A stretch of DNA of 64,000 nt from CAZHFW01 sp964531675 (GCA_964531675.1 CAZHFW010000018.1:13279-77278), one strand, 5' to 3'. Positions 27,150-37,224 are shown, counted from the stretch's first letter. Made by a program: numbers and translations. The notes: generated by a model from the sequence alone, not told the origin.

Positions 27150-27716
27150 TCACCAGGCGTCACGAAGCTCCGCGACGAGCTGCTTGGCCAGCCGCTGCAT
27201 GGCGCCCACCTGCCCGATCTCGATCCGCTCCTGGCTCGGGCGAGCGGGCACGAACGTGTCGAGCGCCTCGAAGTTGCGACGGCTCGTGATGACCTTGCCC
27301 GACCGGTTGTCGCGGAACTCGAAGTCCACGCGGATGCGGTAGGCCATTTCCTGGACCAGGCCGGTTTCCTTCTGCACCGACAAACGCTCGAGCTGCGCGT
27401 TGGTGATGGTGCCGGTGAGCTCGGTGTCGGACGCGGCGCCGGAGACCACGGCCCAGCGGGTGGTGCGCTGGATCTCCTTGATGATGGCGTCGGTGAGTTC
27501 CGCTTCGATGCCGGAGGCGTACGTGGTGTTCTCAAAGATCGGAACGGACACGGACTGCACGTTCGTGGAGTGCGTCGACGCGAACGAGTAGCCCTGATGC
27601 GGGTCCGAGGCGCAGCCCGAGAGTCCGAGCGCGCCGATGCATGCCGCCAGCGTCAGGGCGGTCCGGGGGATCGCGGTGTCGTGCCGCCGACCCAACTGCT
27701 CGCCAGGCTTCTTCAA
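27150..27716 (-). CDS. lptE: LptE-like LPS-assembly lipoprotein
   Basis: The protein (188 aa from TTG 27716) opens with a signal peptide and lipobox LSGC (acylated Cys35). The body starts with QSVSVPIFENTTYASGIEAELTDAIIKEIQ, the typical LptE beginning, with later beta strands. LptE plugs the LptD barrel and guides lipopolysaccharide to the outer surface, so it implies an outer membrane of the usual kind. The TTG overlaps the TGA of the upstream BamD-like gene (TTGA) and has a good ribosome site inside that gene. Both therefore appear translationally coupled. Confidence 0.85.
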   Translation of the reverse strand: MKKPGEQLGRRHDTAIPRTALTLAACIGALGLSGCASDPHQGYSFASTHSTNVQSVSVPIFENTTYASGIEAELTDAIIKEIQRTTRWAVVSGAASDTELTGTITNAQLERLSVQKETGLVQEMAYRIRVDFEFRDNRSGKVITSRRNFEALDTFVPARPSQERIEIGQVGAMQRLAKQLVAELRDAW

Positions 27717-28966
27717 GGCTTCTCCTTCGGCGTCGACTCGGGCGCCTTGATCGGGGGCTGTTCTTGCGAGGGCGAAGCTCCGCCCGCGGGCTTGGCCTGT
27801 TCGCCGGGCTTGGCCTGTTCGCCGGGCTTGGCCTGATCGCCGGGCTTGGCCTGATCGCTGGGCTTGGCCTGTTCGCTGGCACCCTTGGCGTCCGGGGTCT
27901 TCGGGGCGTCGCCTTCGGGCGTGTCCTCCGGCGCGGGCTCTTCAACCTTGGGCGCAGGCGGCGCGAAGTCCTTGGCCTCCCAGCCCTTTTCCTTGATGAT
28001 CTCCAGGGCGCGGACCGCCGCGACGCTGTCGGGATGCTTGCGGAGCAGGCGTCGGAGCATCAGCTTGCCCGACACGTCATCGCCCCGGTCCAGGTACCAG
28101 CGGGCGCTCTCGAGCATCTGTGCGCCCGCGGACTCGTCCAGACGCGCGATCAGCGCATCGTTCAATCCCGCCGACTCGGCCTCGGTCGGATAGCTCTGCG
28201 TGTAGCCCTCGATCAGGAGCTTGGACTCGAGCAGCCCCGAGGTGTCGTACAGCGGGCCTTTGAAGCGACCGATGTTGGAGTACACCCGGCGCTGCATCGC
28301 CTTCTGGCGATACTGGCTGTTCGGATAGTTCTTCAGGAAGATGTCGTACGCCTCCGCAGCCATGCGCAGGTCACGCGTGCGGTAGTAGTAATCCGCCATC
28401 TCGATGCAGGCGCGTTCGGCGATGCGCGAGCCCGGCATGCGCTCCTGCACGCGGAGGAGCAGTTCCTCGCCGACGCCCGTGGCGTTGTCGATGCGCAGCC
28501 CGAGGAACTTGCGATTGAGGCCGTTGAGGTACCGGATCCCGATGTCCATCTCGCGCTCGATCGCCAGCGCGAACTGCTCGGTGCCCGGGAAGCCCTTGAC
28601 GATCTCTTCGTAGTCGTAGAGCGCGTCGTACTCGTTGCCCATCGCGGTCTTGGCGTCGCCCCGGATCAGGTACGCCTCGGGCACCCACGCGTTCTCGGTG
28701 CGCTCGTTGCGGTCGAGCCAGTCGTCCACGATCTTGAACGCCTGCTGGGGCCTGTTCTGCGCCAGGAGCTGCTTGGCGCGCTGGAGCTTGCCCTCGTCGG
28801 ACGCGGGATCAATCTCCCGGGTCTTGACCAGGTCGCCCTCATCCGAGAGCTTGAACTCCTGCTGCTGCGCCAGCGCGGGCAACGCCAGAAGCGCTGCGCC
28901 CACGCCGATGAGCAGGCCCCGCGTCGGGCCGAACATCCCTGTGCTGTGCCGATTCGAGCGATCCAT
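27713..28966 (-). CDS. BamD-like TPR protein with repeated Ala-Lys-Pro tail
   Basis: The protein (417 aa from ATG 28966) has a signal peptide ending LPALAQ with no lipobox Cys, so it is soluble or peripherally bound. The body is a run of TPR units of the BamD/YbgF outer-membrane-assembly type (for example KQLLAQNRPQQAFKIVDDW, then GDAKTAMGNEYDALYDYEEI and YRTRDLRMAAEAYDIFLKNYP). BamD itself is a lipoprotein of about 250 aa, so this is a larger relative. The last 90 residues are Pro/Ala/Lys/Glu-rich with a six-residue repeat (QAKPGE/D). The gene is coupled to lptE, which fits a role in outer-membrane assembly. Confidence 0.7.
   Translation of the reverse strand: MDRSNRHSTGMFGPTRGLLIGVGAALLALPALAQQQEFKLSDEGDLVKTREIDPASDEGKLQRAKQLLAQNRPQQAFKIVDDWLDRNERTENAWVPEAYLIRGDAKTAMGNEYDALYDYEEIVKGFPGTEQFALAIEREMDIGIRYLNGLNRKFLGLRIDNATGVGEELLLRVQERMPGSRIAERACIEMADYYYRTRDLRMAAEAYDIFLKNYPNSQYRQKAMQRRVYSNIGRFKGPLYDTSGLLESKLLIEGYTQSYPTEAESAGLNDALIARLDESAGAQMLESARWYLDRGDDVSGKLMLRRLLRKHPDSVAAVRALEIIKEKGWEAKDFAPPAPKVEEPAPEDTPEGDAPKTPDAKGASEQAKPSDQAKPGDQAKPGEQAKPGEQAKPAGGASPSQEQPPIKAPESTPKEKP
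27722..27727 (-). promoter_or_regulatory. Shine-Dalgarno of lptE inside the upstream gene
   Basis: AAGGAG stands 5 bases before TTG 27716 on the minus strand, inside the last codons of the BamD-like gene. It fixes the TTG as the start and indicates coupling. Confidence 0.7.
27788..27877. repeat. Tandem 18-bp repeat, five copies
   Basis: Five adjacent 18-bp units (plus strand GGGCTTGGCCTGTTCGCC with one to three changes) lie inside the end of the BamD-like gene. They code for the six-residue unit AKPGEQ or AKPGDQ. The first two units are identical in DNA, so copy number may vary between strains. Confidence 0.9.
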
Positions 28967-29031
28967 GGACCGGGAGTTTAGCGGCACCCTTCTCCCCCCG
29001 CCCCGGGACCGCGTTTTCCCCTCCCGGGCAC

Positions 29032-30039
29032 TCACATCAGCGAGGCGACCCACCAGAGCCCCAGCACCGAAAGCACCTGCATGAGGACCGACAGCAGCCA
29101 GACCTCCCGGTAGTCATCGATATCGAACTCCTGCATCACCAGCAGGTAGAACACCACCACCCGCGCCCCCCAGGCTGCGAAGCCGAGCCCGGTGAACGAG
29201 ACCACGAGCCAGATCAGGTGCGTCAGCGCGTTGATCCCCGCCAGCCTGAGCGCGATGAGCCCGATCGGCGCGTCAAACCCCCAGAGCACCAGGGACAACA
29301 GGTAGAACGCGATCACCCCCGCGATCGTGGACACCACCAGCCCGAGCGGAAAGCTCACCAGGATCGTGGTGTTGGACTGGGACAGCCCGTGCACGATCGT
29401 GCCCAAGAGCCCGACGAGCAGGTAGAGGGCCGGGCGTCTGTACTCCCAGCTGGCAAAGTCGCGGGCCTGACGCTGTTCGATCGCGATGGCCTCGGCTCTT
29501 GACCCACGTCTGGGGATTGCACTGCCGCATTCCGGGCACGTGCGTCCGCGGAGCCCGCGCAGGCTGTAGCCGCAACCCGGGCAGCACGGCCCATCGTCAT
29601 CGCGGGCGGTCCCGAACTGGATGCCACGCTTGCGATCAAACCCGCAGCGCGAGCAGACCACCGCATCCGCGGACATGGAGACGCCGCAACCCGGGCAGGC
29701 GACCTTGGCGGACTGGTTAGCCTCGGGCTCGGCCAGCGCGTAGATGCCCGTGTTGTGCCCCTCGTCGGGCTTGGAAACCCCGACGTCGTCCGGGATGACC
29801 AGATCGTCGGGCTCGGCTGCGGGCATCTCGGGAGCCCGCGCTGGCGACGGCCTGACTTCCGGCTCCGGATGCTTTTTCGGCCCCGACGCGGGCGGCTCTG
29901 CACCCGCCCGCTGGGAGGCCTGCTTCCACACCGTGGCGCACGACCGGCAGGCGTACGCGCCCGCGTCGTTCTTCACGCGCGGCCGCTGCGAGCAGTCCGC
30001 TCCACAGTAGATGCAGATCTTCTTTCCCCCCGTGGACAT
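29032..30039 (-). CDS. Zinc-ribbon integral membrane protein
   Basis: This 335-aa protein has a cytosolic N-terminal half with three Cys-rich ribbons: CIYCG...CRSC (residues 9-34), CPGCG...CSRCG (about 114-132) and CPGCG...CPECG (about 153-171). Each has two CxxC knuckles for one zinc. Between the first two lies a 70-residue Pro/Ala-rich linker. The second half has about five transmembrane helices. It resembles planctomycete zinc-ribbon proteins of unknown role; the membrane part could be a Yip1-like domain. It follows the 5' end of the BamD-like gene by 65 bp and may be first in that transcript. Confidence 0.7.
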   Translation of the reverse strand: MSTGGKKICIYCGADCSQRPRVKNDAGAYACRSCATVWKQASQRAGAEPPASGPKKHPEPEVRPSPARAPEMPAAEPDDLVIPDDVGVSKPDEGHNTGIYALAEPEANQSAKVACPGCGVSMSADAVVCSRCGFDRKRGIQFGTARDDDGPCCPGCGYSLRGLRGRTCPECGSAIPRRGSRAEAIAIEQRQARDFASWEYRRPALYLLVGLLGTIVHGLSQSNTTILVSFPLGLVVSTIAGVIAFYLLSLVLWGFDAPIGLIALRLAGINALTHLIWLVVSFTGLGFAAWGARVVVFYLLVMQEFDIDDYREVWLLSVLMQVLSVLGLWWVASLM

Positions 30040-30113
30040 GCGTCGAGCATACCGGCCCGTGCTTCCATCCCTGCGTTCTTGCCTTGCTCTCCAAAGGCAA
30101 AGTGGGGCAGCCC

Positions 30114-30150
30114 AAAAACAACGCCGGCCCCTCGCGCGAGGGGCCGGCGT
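30114..30150 (-). terminator. Terminator formed by a 30-bp perfect palindrome
   Basis: Positions 30121-30150 are a perfect inverted repeat with 14-bp arms and a CG centre. On the minus strand a TTTTT run (30114-30118) follows. It lies 18 bp past the stop of the Tat-exported epimerase gene. Confidence 0.85.
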
Positions 30151-30168
30151 ATCGTGATTCGAGCGTGC

Positions 30169-31449
30169 TTACTTCTTGCTGTTGTCGGGGCTGGTCGCGG
30201 GCGTCGCCTTCAGGTGCTCGCGCCAGGCGTTGAGCAGTTCGGTCTCGCGTTCGGCGGAGATGCCCGCCCGCATCTTGGCCGGGTCCTTGAGCGAGGGCGG
30301 GATGTCCTTGCCCGCCTTGGTGAGGTCCTCGACCATCTGCTTGCCGACGCGCAGGCGGCGCTCGACCTCGCCCGGCCACCAGGCCAGGATCGCCTTGGCG
30401 GTGTCTTCCGCGGTGCGGAAGCGCATGCCCGCCGCGACGGACTTGGCGACGCTGCGGGTGTGGAACGCTGCGGACTCGCCCACCGCGGGGACCCAGATGG
30501 GCATGTCCACCGCCGGCATGACGTGGCGCTCGCCCAGGAACTCCGCGTCAACCCACTCGAACTTGGCGTCCGATGCCGCGGCCTGCTTGCACTGATCGAG
30601 CATCTCGCCGATGGTGAAGCGCTTGGCGGGGCCGATCGCGTTGTACGCGCCGTAGATCTTCTGCTCGATGCTGCGCACCACGAAGTCGGCCAGGTCCCGG
30701 CAGTCGATGTACTGGACCGGATCGCTCGGCGCGCCCGGTGCGAGGACGGTGCCTCCCTTGCTCACGCGGACCGCCCAGTAGGTGAAGCGGTCATAGGGAT
30801 CCCCGGGGCCGACGATGAAGCCCGGGCGGATGTTGGTGGCCTTGCCCGGGAATGCTGCCTCGACCGCTGCTTCGCACTGGGCCTTGAAGGGCCCGTACGT
30901 CTCGTTGGTGATGGTCTCGTCGGTCGCGGTGGTGGTGCCGAGCTCGTCGGTCTCATCGGCGTTGGGCTTGTCGTTGCCCTTGTAGGCGCTGATCGAGGAG
31001 ATGAACACGTACTGGCCCGCCGCGGGGGCGAGCAGATCCGCCGACGCCTTGACGATGCGCTGGACGAAGCCCGAGGTGTCCACGACCGCGTCCCACTTGG
31101 CGCCGGCCTTGATGCGTTCCTCGATCTGGGAGAGGCCCTGCGCGGAGTTGGGGTCCGCGTCGTCGGCCCGGAGCTTGGGGTCGCGGTTGCCGTAGAGGTG
31201 CTCGACGTCATCGCGGCCCGTGCCCAGACGCTTTTCCGTCTTGCCGCGGTTGAAGATCGTCAGGGAGTGCCCGGCTTTGGTCGCGGCCTCGACGATGGCC
31301 GGCCCGATGAACCCGGTGCCGCCCAGGACGAGGATCTTGAGCTGCTTGCGACCCGTCGCGGCCCGCGCCAGCTGGGAGGTCGGTCCAAGGGCCGCCGCCG
31401 CGGCTCCCGCCACGACGGAGAGTCGAACAAAGTCACGCCGAGTTTGCAT
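30169..31449 (-). CDS. Tat-exported NAD-dependent epimerase/dehydratase-like protein
   Basis: The protein (426 aa from ATG 31449) starts with the twin-arginine motif TRRDFVRLS and a hydrophobic stretch ending LARA, so it is exported folded, probably with its nucleotide cofactor. The Rossmann motif is VLGGTGFIGPAIVEA. The sequence FISSISAYKG takes the place of the SDR active-site region, and TYGPFKAQCE gives a YxxxK pair (Tyr and Lys). The family is the extended SDR class. An exported NAD-epimerase-fold enzyme is common in planctomycetes but its reaction is not known. AGGAAA sits about 6 bases before the ATG. A perfect-palindrome terminator ends the gene. Confidence 0.82.
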   Translation of the reverse strand: MQTRRDFVRLSVVAGAAAAALGPTSQLARAATGRKQLKILVLGGTGFIGPAIVEAATKAGHSLTIFNRGKTEKRLGTGRDDVEHLYGNRDPKLRADDADPNSAQGLSQIEERIKAGAKWDAVVDTSGFVQRIVKASADLLAPAAGQYVFISSISAYKGNDKPNADETDELGTTTATDETITNETYGPFKAQCEAAVEAAFPGKATNIRPGFIVGPGDPYDRFTYWAVRVSKGGTVLAPGAPSDPVQYIDCRDLADFVVRSIEQKIYGAYNAIGPAKRFTIGEMLDQCKQAAASDAKFEWVDAEFLGERHVMPAVDMPIWVPAVGESAAFHTRSVAKSVAAGMRFRTAEDTAKAILAWWPGEVERRLRVGKQMVEDLTKAGKDIPPSLKDPAKMRAGISAERETELLNAWREHLKATPATSPDNSKK

Positions 31450-31595
31450 CGCCGGTTTCCTGTGTTGTGCTGCGGTCCACGAACCGCGGTCCTCAACCGA
31501 CGCCCCGGGGGTGCTGCGGTTCCCGAACCAAGCCCGGCCAGCCTTCGCGCGTCCCGACCTTATCGGGCCTGGAAGCCTATTGTTCGGTGTCGGAA

Positions 31596-31612
31596 TGTCC
31601 GGGGCCCGGACA
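31596..31612. promoter_or_regulatory. Inverted repeat between divergent genes
   Basis: TGTCCGG-GGC-CCGGACA has perfect 7-bp arms around a 3-base centre. It lies 89 bp upstream of the LEA-like lipoprotein ATG and 147 bp from the divergent epimerase start. It is a candidate operator; no partner site or regulator is known. Confidence 0.3.
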
Positions 31613-31700
31613 CGAACATCCGGAGCCTGTTCCCCGAAGGACAAGATCCAGGCGGCCCGCTCGGGCCCGCCTTCATCCGCAGAAAACAAAGGAGAATCAC

Positions 31701-32192
31701 ATGCTTCGCAAGACTGGAATGGCGTTGCTTCTTGGTGTCGCGATGATCGCTGGCTGCGAGAAGAAAGAGGCCGAGCCCGCCAAAGACGCGGCCAAGTCGA
31801 TGACCGACGCGGCCAAGGACGCGGCCAAGGGCGTGCAGGACTCGGCCCAGAAGGCCGGCGAGGCCGCCAAGGAGAAGGTGACCGAGGCCGCCAAGGACGC
31901 CAAGGACAAGGTCGCCGAGTCCGCCACCGCGGCCAAGGACGCCGCCATCGCCGAAGTCCAGAAGATGATCGAGCCCCTTAAGAAGGACGCCGAGGCCCTG
32001 TACACCAAGGCTGCCTCCAAGCTCGAGCTCAAGCCCCTGGTCGAAGGTCTCAAGGGCGAGATCGGCGGGCTCGACAAGCTCATCGCTGACGCCAAGACCA
32101 GCGACAAGTGGTCCTCGCTCCTCTCCGACGCCAAGGGCAAGATCGACTCGGCCAAGAAGATGATCGCGGACCTGACCGCCAAGCTGAAGTAA
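31701..32192 (+). CDS. LEA-like / apolipoprotein-like repeat lipoprotein
   Basis: This 163-aa protein has a lipoprotein signal with lipobox MIAGC (Cys19). Residues 25-90 are Ala/Lys/Asp/Glu repeats of about 11 residues (AKDAAK, SMTDAAKDAAKGVQDSAQKA). They form the amphipathic helix typical of LEA-3 and apolipoprotein-type proteins. The rest is also helical. Such proteins are known for protection against water loss or for coating membranes. AAAGGAG sits 6 bases before ATG 31701, the best ribosome site in the window. A terminator separates it from mscL, which senses hypo-osmotic shock; the adjacency may reflect a shared theme. Confidence 0.75.
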   Translation: MLRKTGMALLLGVAMIAGCEKKEAEPAKDAAKSMTDAAKDAAKGVQDSAQKAGEAAKEKVTEAAKDAKDKVAESATAAKDAAIAEVQKMIEPLKKDAEALYTKAASKLELKPLVEGLKGEIGGLDKLIADAKTSDKWSSLLSDAKGKIDSAKKMIADLTAKLK

Positions 32193-32266
32193 GCCGGGCG
32201 CGAAGGCAATCCAACCCGCTGGCCTCCTCCCATGACCGCAGGGGGCCCGGATTCCGGGTGCATATG

Positions 32267-32301
32267 ACGCACGCCCCCAACATCGGGGGCGTGTGTTGTT
32301 T
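32267..32301 (+). terminator. Rho-independent terminator of the LEA-like lipoprotein gene
   Basis: A 12-bp stem (32267-32278 with 32285-32296, one G-T pair) has a 6-base loop and ends in TGTTT. It lies 75 bp past the stop codon. Confidence 0.75.
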
Positions 32302-32417
32302 AAACTGATGGACGAGGGCGGGGGTCGGCCCGCCCGCAACGACGCTGAACCGACCACTCAACCGCCACGCCGGGCCGCTCGGCTTCCACGGCGCGGCGCA
32401 CGCAGAAGGGGATGCAT

Positions 32418-32849
32418 ATGGGCTTCGTCAAAGAGTTCCGTGACTTTGCCATCAAGGGCAACGTCTTCGACATGGCGGTCGGCGTGATCATGGGCGGCGC
32501 GTTCGGCAAGATCGTGACCTCGCTGATCGAGAACCTGCTCAACCCGATCATCGGCAAGGTCGCCGGCGGCGTCGATTTCACCAACAACTACCTGAACATC
32601 TCGGGCAAGGACATCGCCCTGGGCACGAGCTACGACGGCGCCAAGGCCATCGGCGCGGTGCTGGGCTACGGCAAGTTCATGAGCGACGTGATCAACTTCA
32701 TGATCATGGCCTTCGTCGTCTTCCTCATGGTCAAGGCGTTCAACACCGCCAAGAAGCGCTTCGAGGAAGAGAAGCCCGCAGCCGCTCCCGCGGGTCCCAC
32801 CGAGAAGGACTACCTCAAGATCATCGCCGAAGCGGTCTCCAAGCGCTAA
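32418..32849 (+). CDS. mscL: Large-conductance mechanosensitive channel MscL
   Basis: This 143-aa channel of the inner membrane forms a pentamer and opens under high membrane tension to release solutes on hypo-osmotic shock. The N-terminus, GFVKEFRDFAIKGNVFDMAVGVIMGGAFGKIV, is the conserved S1 amphipathic helix plus TM1 pore helix. TM2 is DVINFMIMAFVVFLMVKAFN. The periplasmic loop GGVDFTNNYLNISG lies between them. The C-terminal helix KDYLKIIAEAV forms the cytosolic bundle. ATG 32418 has AGAAGGGG 6 bases ahead; an ATG at 32412 is less favoured. It has its own terminator. Confidence 0.96.
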   Translation: MGFVKEFRDFAIKGNVFDMAVGVIMGGAFGKIVTSLIENLLNPIIGKVAGGVDFTNNYLNISGKDIALGTSYDGAKAIGAVLGYGKFMSDVINFMIMAFVVFLMVKAFNTAKKRFEEEKPAAAPAGPTEKDYLKIIAEAVSKR

Positions 32850-32890
32850 GCGAGCTCCGGGCGCTGCGCGAACATCGAGTTCACTTTCGA

Positions 32891-32924
32891 AGCCCCGCAC
32901 CGGTCTCCCGAGGCGGGGCTTTTT
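32891..32924 (+). terminator. Rho-independent terminator of mscL
   Basis: An 8-bp stem AGCCCCGC/GCGGGGCT (32891-32898 and 32913-32920) has a 14-base loop and is followed by a TTTT run. It sits 41 bp past the mscL stop and just before the convergent fusion gene. Confidence 0.85.
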
Positions 32925-32943
32925 GCTGCGCTCGTGCGGCGGG

Positions 32944-34119
32944 TCAACCCGCGAGCCTCTCGGCCAGCACGAGCCCGCGCGCCACCGCGAGCTCAAGGTC
33001 GGGACACACGCTGGAGGGATCAAGCAGATCTCCCGCGCCGGTCCTTCGCAGATCCTCATACTGAGCGGTCGTGATGCCCGACACCACCAGGTGGCGTCCT
33101 TCCGAGCGGAGTCTGGCCAGCGCGCCGCGGAGGACCGCTGCAGCATTGGCGTCCAGATGTGCGATGTCGCCCATGTCGAGCACCACGACCCGCGCGGTGC
33201 GCGGCAGGCGTTCGACCCAAGCCTCCAGATCGGGCAGTCTGTGCACCTTTCCCCGCCGCGAGCGGTCGCGGCGCAGGTGATACACGACCAGCGAGCTCGG
33301 CAATCCCTCGATCGTCTGGCCCGCGATCTGGTCCGAGGCTTCGATCTCCGCGATCGGGCGCACGACGTCCTGGTACACGATCCAGATCAGGAAGATCACC
33401 GCGGGTACCATCGAGAGCCTGGCCGCTTCGTCGTAGATCGCGGTTCCCAGGCCCGCGCCCAGCGCGAACGAGCCGATGATCGCGGCCAGCAGCGCCAGAC
33501 GACGCGTGGGCGTCTGCTGGTGCAGCGTGCGGATGAACGTTCTCTTGGTCCCGGGCGCGGCGGCGCGGGCGCGATCGCGGAACCACCACGCGAAATGCAC
33601 GATCTCCATCCCCAGGTCGGTGAGCACGCCCGTGACGTGCGTGGTCCGCACGACGCCGCTGGAGATGCGCGTGATCGTCGCGTTCTGAAGCCCCATCGCG
33701 GCGCTGGCGACGCCCGCCATCCAGTAGTGCATCGGGCCCTCGGTCAGCGCCCGCCCTTCGTTGAGCTCGAGCCCGAGACCGAAGATCGAGAGGAGCACCG
33801 CCTCCAGCGCCATCGGGAAGACGTAGATCGACTCCCATCCACGGCGACGGCCCAGCTCGGTCGTCACGCCGCTGAGGATCGCGCCGAACAGAAAGGTCGT
33901 GAGCAGGAAGAGCCCATAGCGAGCCAGGGGCCAGGCGTTCTCGGTGCCCCGGAAGCCTTCCACGACATCCCGACCCAGGTTCGAGGTCGTCCCGCTGACG
34001 TGCGACACCACTGTGCCGCAGGCCATGATGCAGATGATGTTGGTGTATCCCGCGATCCAGGCCAGAGTGACGGCCAGGCGAGCCTGCTGGGTGAAGGAAT
34101 GGGCTTTGGCGACAAACAT
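32944..34119 (-). CDS. DUF1275 (YoaK) membrane protein fused to a STAS domain
   Basis: This 391-aa protein has an N-terminal half (residues 1-245) that is a DUF1275/YoaK-type membrane unit with about six hydrophobic helices, including the family text GTVVSHVSGTTSNLG and the RISSGVVRTTHVTGVLTDLG repeat. After a loop, residues about 275-391 are a STAS domain (anti-sigma-antagonist/SulP type): VVYHLRRDRSR, then RTARVVVLDMGDIAHLDANAAAVLRGAL, where the Asp/Thr-like strand-loop matches the phosphorylation region. The target residue reads HLDANAA, so the usual Ser may be missing. This pairing resembles SulP carriers with their STAS tails, but with a different membrane part. It is convergent with mscL. 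Confidence 0.75.
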   Translation of the reverse strand: MFVAKAHSFTQQARLAVTLAWIAGYTNIICIMACGTVVSHVSGTTSNLGRDVVEGFRGTENAWPLARYGLFLLTTFLFGAILSGVTTELGRRRGWESIYVFPMALEAVLLSIFGLGLELNEGRALTEGPMHYWMAGVASAAMGLQNATITRISSGVVRTTHVTGVLTDLGMEIVHFAWWFRDRARAAAPGTKRTFIRTLHQQTPTRRLALLAAIIGSFALGAGLGTAIYDEAARLSMVPAVIFLIWIVYQDVVRPIAEIEASDQIAGQTIEGLPSSLVVYHLRRDRSRRGKVHRLPDLEAWVERLPRTARVVVLDMGDIAHLDANAAAVLRGALARLRSEGRHLVVSGITTAQYEDLRRTGAGDLLDPSSVCPDLELAVARGLVLAERLAG

Positions 34120-34225
34120 GGGGCGAGTCGGAGCCCGCGAGGATCGGTTTTAGGACCTTCGCGGACGGAATGTCCAATCGGCCACCTCGGCCTTCCGGGT
34201 GAGTTTCGACCCGGGCTCAAAGATA

Positions 34226-34244
34226 TTGATCGGATTTTGATCGG
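34226..34244 (-). promoter_or_regulatory. Recurrent intergenic motif, copy 1
   Basis: The minus strand reads CCGATCAAAATCCGATCAA here, 107 bp upstream of the DUF1275-STAS start. Its core of 15 bp is identical to copy 2 at 48854-48868. See the finding on this motif. Confidence 0.35.
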
Positions 34245-34256
34245 GCCCAGTCACCC

Positions 34257-34290
34257 AAAAACACAACAATCCCGCCGGCCGGGATTGTTG
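34257..34290 (-). terminator. Rho-independent terminator of the PEP-CTERM-like gene
   Basis: A 10-bp stem (34281-34290 with 34264-34273) has a 7-base loop and is followed on the minus strand by TTTTT (34257-34261). It lies 34 bp past the stop of the PEP-CTERM-like gene. Confidence 0.8.
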
Positions 34291-34324
34291 CAGAACCGCC
34301 TTCAAGTGTATTTGCCGCAGTGCT

Positions 34325-34942
34325 TTAGCGGTGGCGACGCAGGCCAAGGCCCGCCAGTCCCAGCAGGGCGGCCGCCCCCGGGGCGGGGATCGCGCCGTTG
34401 AACTTCACTTCGCTCAGGAAGACCCACTGGGCCCGGCCGTCAAAGAGCGTGACTTCGACGGTGTCGCCCTGGGCGCCGCCGGTGTCGGCGATGAAGGCGA
34501 AGGGCGTGCCGGAGTCGGGGTCGGTGACGGGGAAGTCAACCGCGGCGTTGTCGCCGATCTTGATGCGGACGACCGAAGGCGGAGCGACGCCCCCGTTGCC
34601 GTTGGAGTCATCCAGATAGAGCGCGATGTTGTTGAACGTGCAGAGCGAATCGAAGTGGAACGTGATGGTGGGGGTGATGGTGTTCCATCCGACGTAGGGG
34701 CCCGGCGTGGAGAACCAGTTGAACTCCGCGATCACGCCGTCGGTCAGGTCGCCGAGCCCGCCGGAGAGCGCGGAGCCCGACTGGGTGGGGTTGCCAGAGC
34801 CGTTGTAGGAGTCGTCCCAGTACGTGAACGAGCCGGTCTCCCCGTTGAGCATGTCGTAGGACTTGGCCTTGAGTTCGTCCGCCGATGCTGCAGCGGAGAG
34901 GAGGCAAGCGGAACCCAGGACCACGAGCGAGCGCATGTTCAT
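34325..34942 (-). CDS. Secreted PEP-CTERM-like protein A
   Basis: The protein (205 aa from ATG 34942) has an N-terminal signal peptide ending ASADE. The mature domain is beta-rich, with FTYWDDSYNGSGNP and many Gly, Asp, Asn and Thr residues, and may be a jelly-roll. The end is IPAPGAAALLGLAGLGLRRHR: a Pro-x-Pro-Gly motif, a hydrophobic stretch and a basic tail, the layout of exosortase-sorted PEP-CTERM proteins in planctomycetes. No exosortase gene is in the window. ATG 34936 is a second possible start. It has a clear terminator downstream. Confidence 0.75.
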   Translation of the reverse strand: MNMRSLVVLGSACLLSAAASADELKAKSYDMLNGETGSFTYWDDSYNGSGNPTQSGSALSGGLGDLTDGVIAEFNWFSTPGPYVGWNTITPTITFHFDSLCTFNNIALYLDDSNGNGGVAPPSVVRIKIGDNAAVDFPVTDPDSGTPFAFIADTGGAQGDTVEVTLFDGRAQWVFLSEVKFNGAIPAPGAAALLGLAGLGLRRHR

Positions 34943-35262
34943 GAAGCACCCCAAAGAAGGCCGCCGCCCGGGAGTGGGCGGTGTCTTCAAACATGCCACA
35001 GGTTCTCGGGACGGCCAGAAAAGAAGGCACAGATCGCATAAACCCGCGCAGCAGGGGGCCTCAAAACCCGGCTTGGGAGCGCGCCAGGGGCGATCCTTGG
35101 CGGGGGGTGCCGGTCGTAGGGGCTCCGTACCGAACCCGACTCCGGGGTGGGCAGTACGATTGACTCGGACGCGGCCGACGGCCGATTTTCACTGCGGAGT
35201 CCGCGCACGCCCGAGGATCTGCCCCGAGGCGTCCATCAGCACGCGTCACGAAAGGTCGGCTT
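34943..35262. other. Divergent intergenic region upstream of glmS
   Basis: This 320-bp stretch has no convincing ORF. It must hold the promoters of glmS (plus) and the PEP-CTERM-like gene (minus). TTGACT at 35160-35165 could be a -35 box for glmS, but the -10 position after 17 bases reads CGATTT, so the promoter is weak or of another type. A short CCGCCC/GGGCGG hairpin lies near 34970. I saw no glmS-ribozyme core. Confidence 0.4.
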
Positions 35263-37104
<1,842 letters not shown>

Positions 37105-37203
37105 GGCCGCCCGCCTCGGGCGCGCCCCGGTTCACTGGGAGGTCCTTGCGACCTCGTGGTCGTCATTGGCCGAGCGTGGCCCGAAGCGCCCGCCTGGGCA
37201 TAT

Positions 37204-37224
37204 TTGCGTCGCGAAATGTCGCAA
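37204..37224. promoter_or_regulatory. Short inverted repeat upstream of the desaturase gene
   Basis: TTGCG and CGCAA arms flank an 11-base centre (TCGCGAAATGT), 113 bp upstream of the desaturase start. It might be an operator. The arms are short, so chance is possible. Confidence 0.2.

Noticed and set aside
34943..35262. glmS ribozyme in the glmS leader
   Set aside because: The conserved catalytic core and pseudoknot sequence are not visible; such ribozymes are mainly known in Firmicutes.
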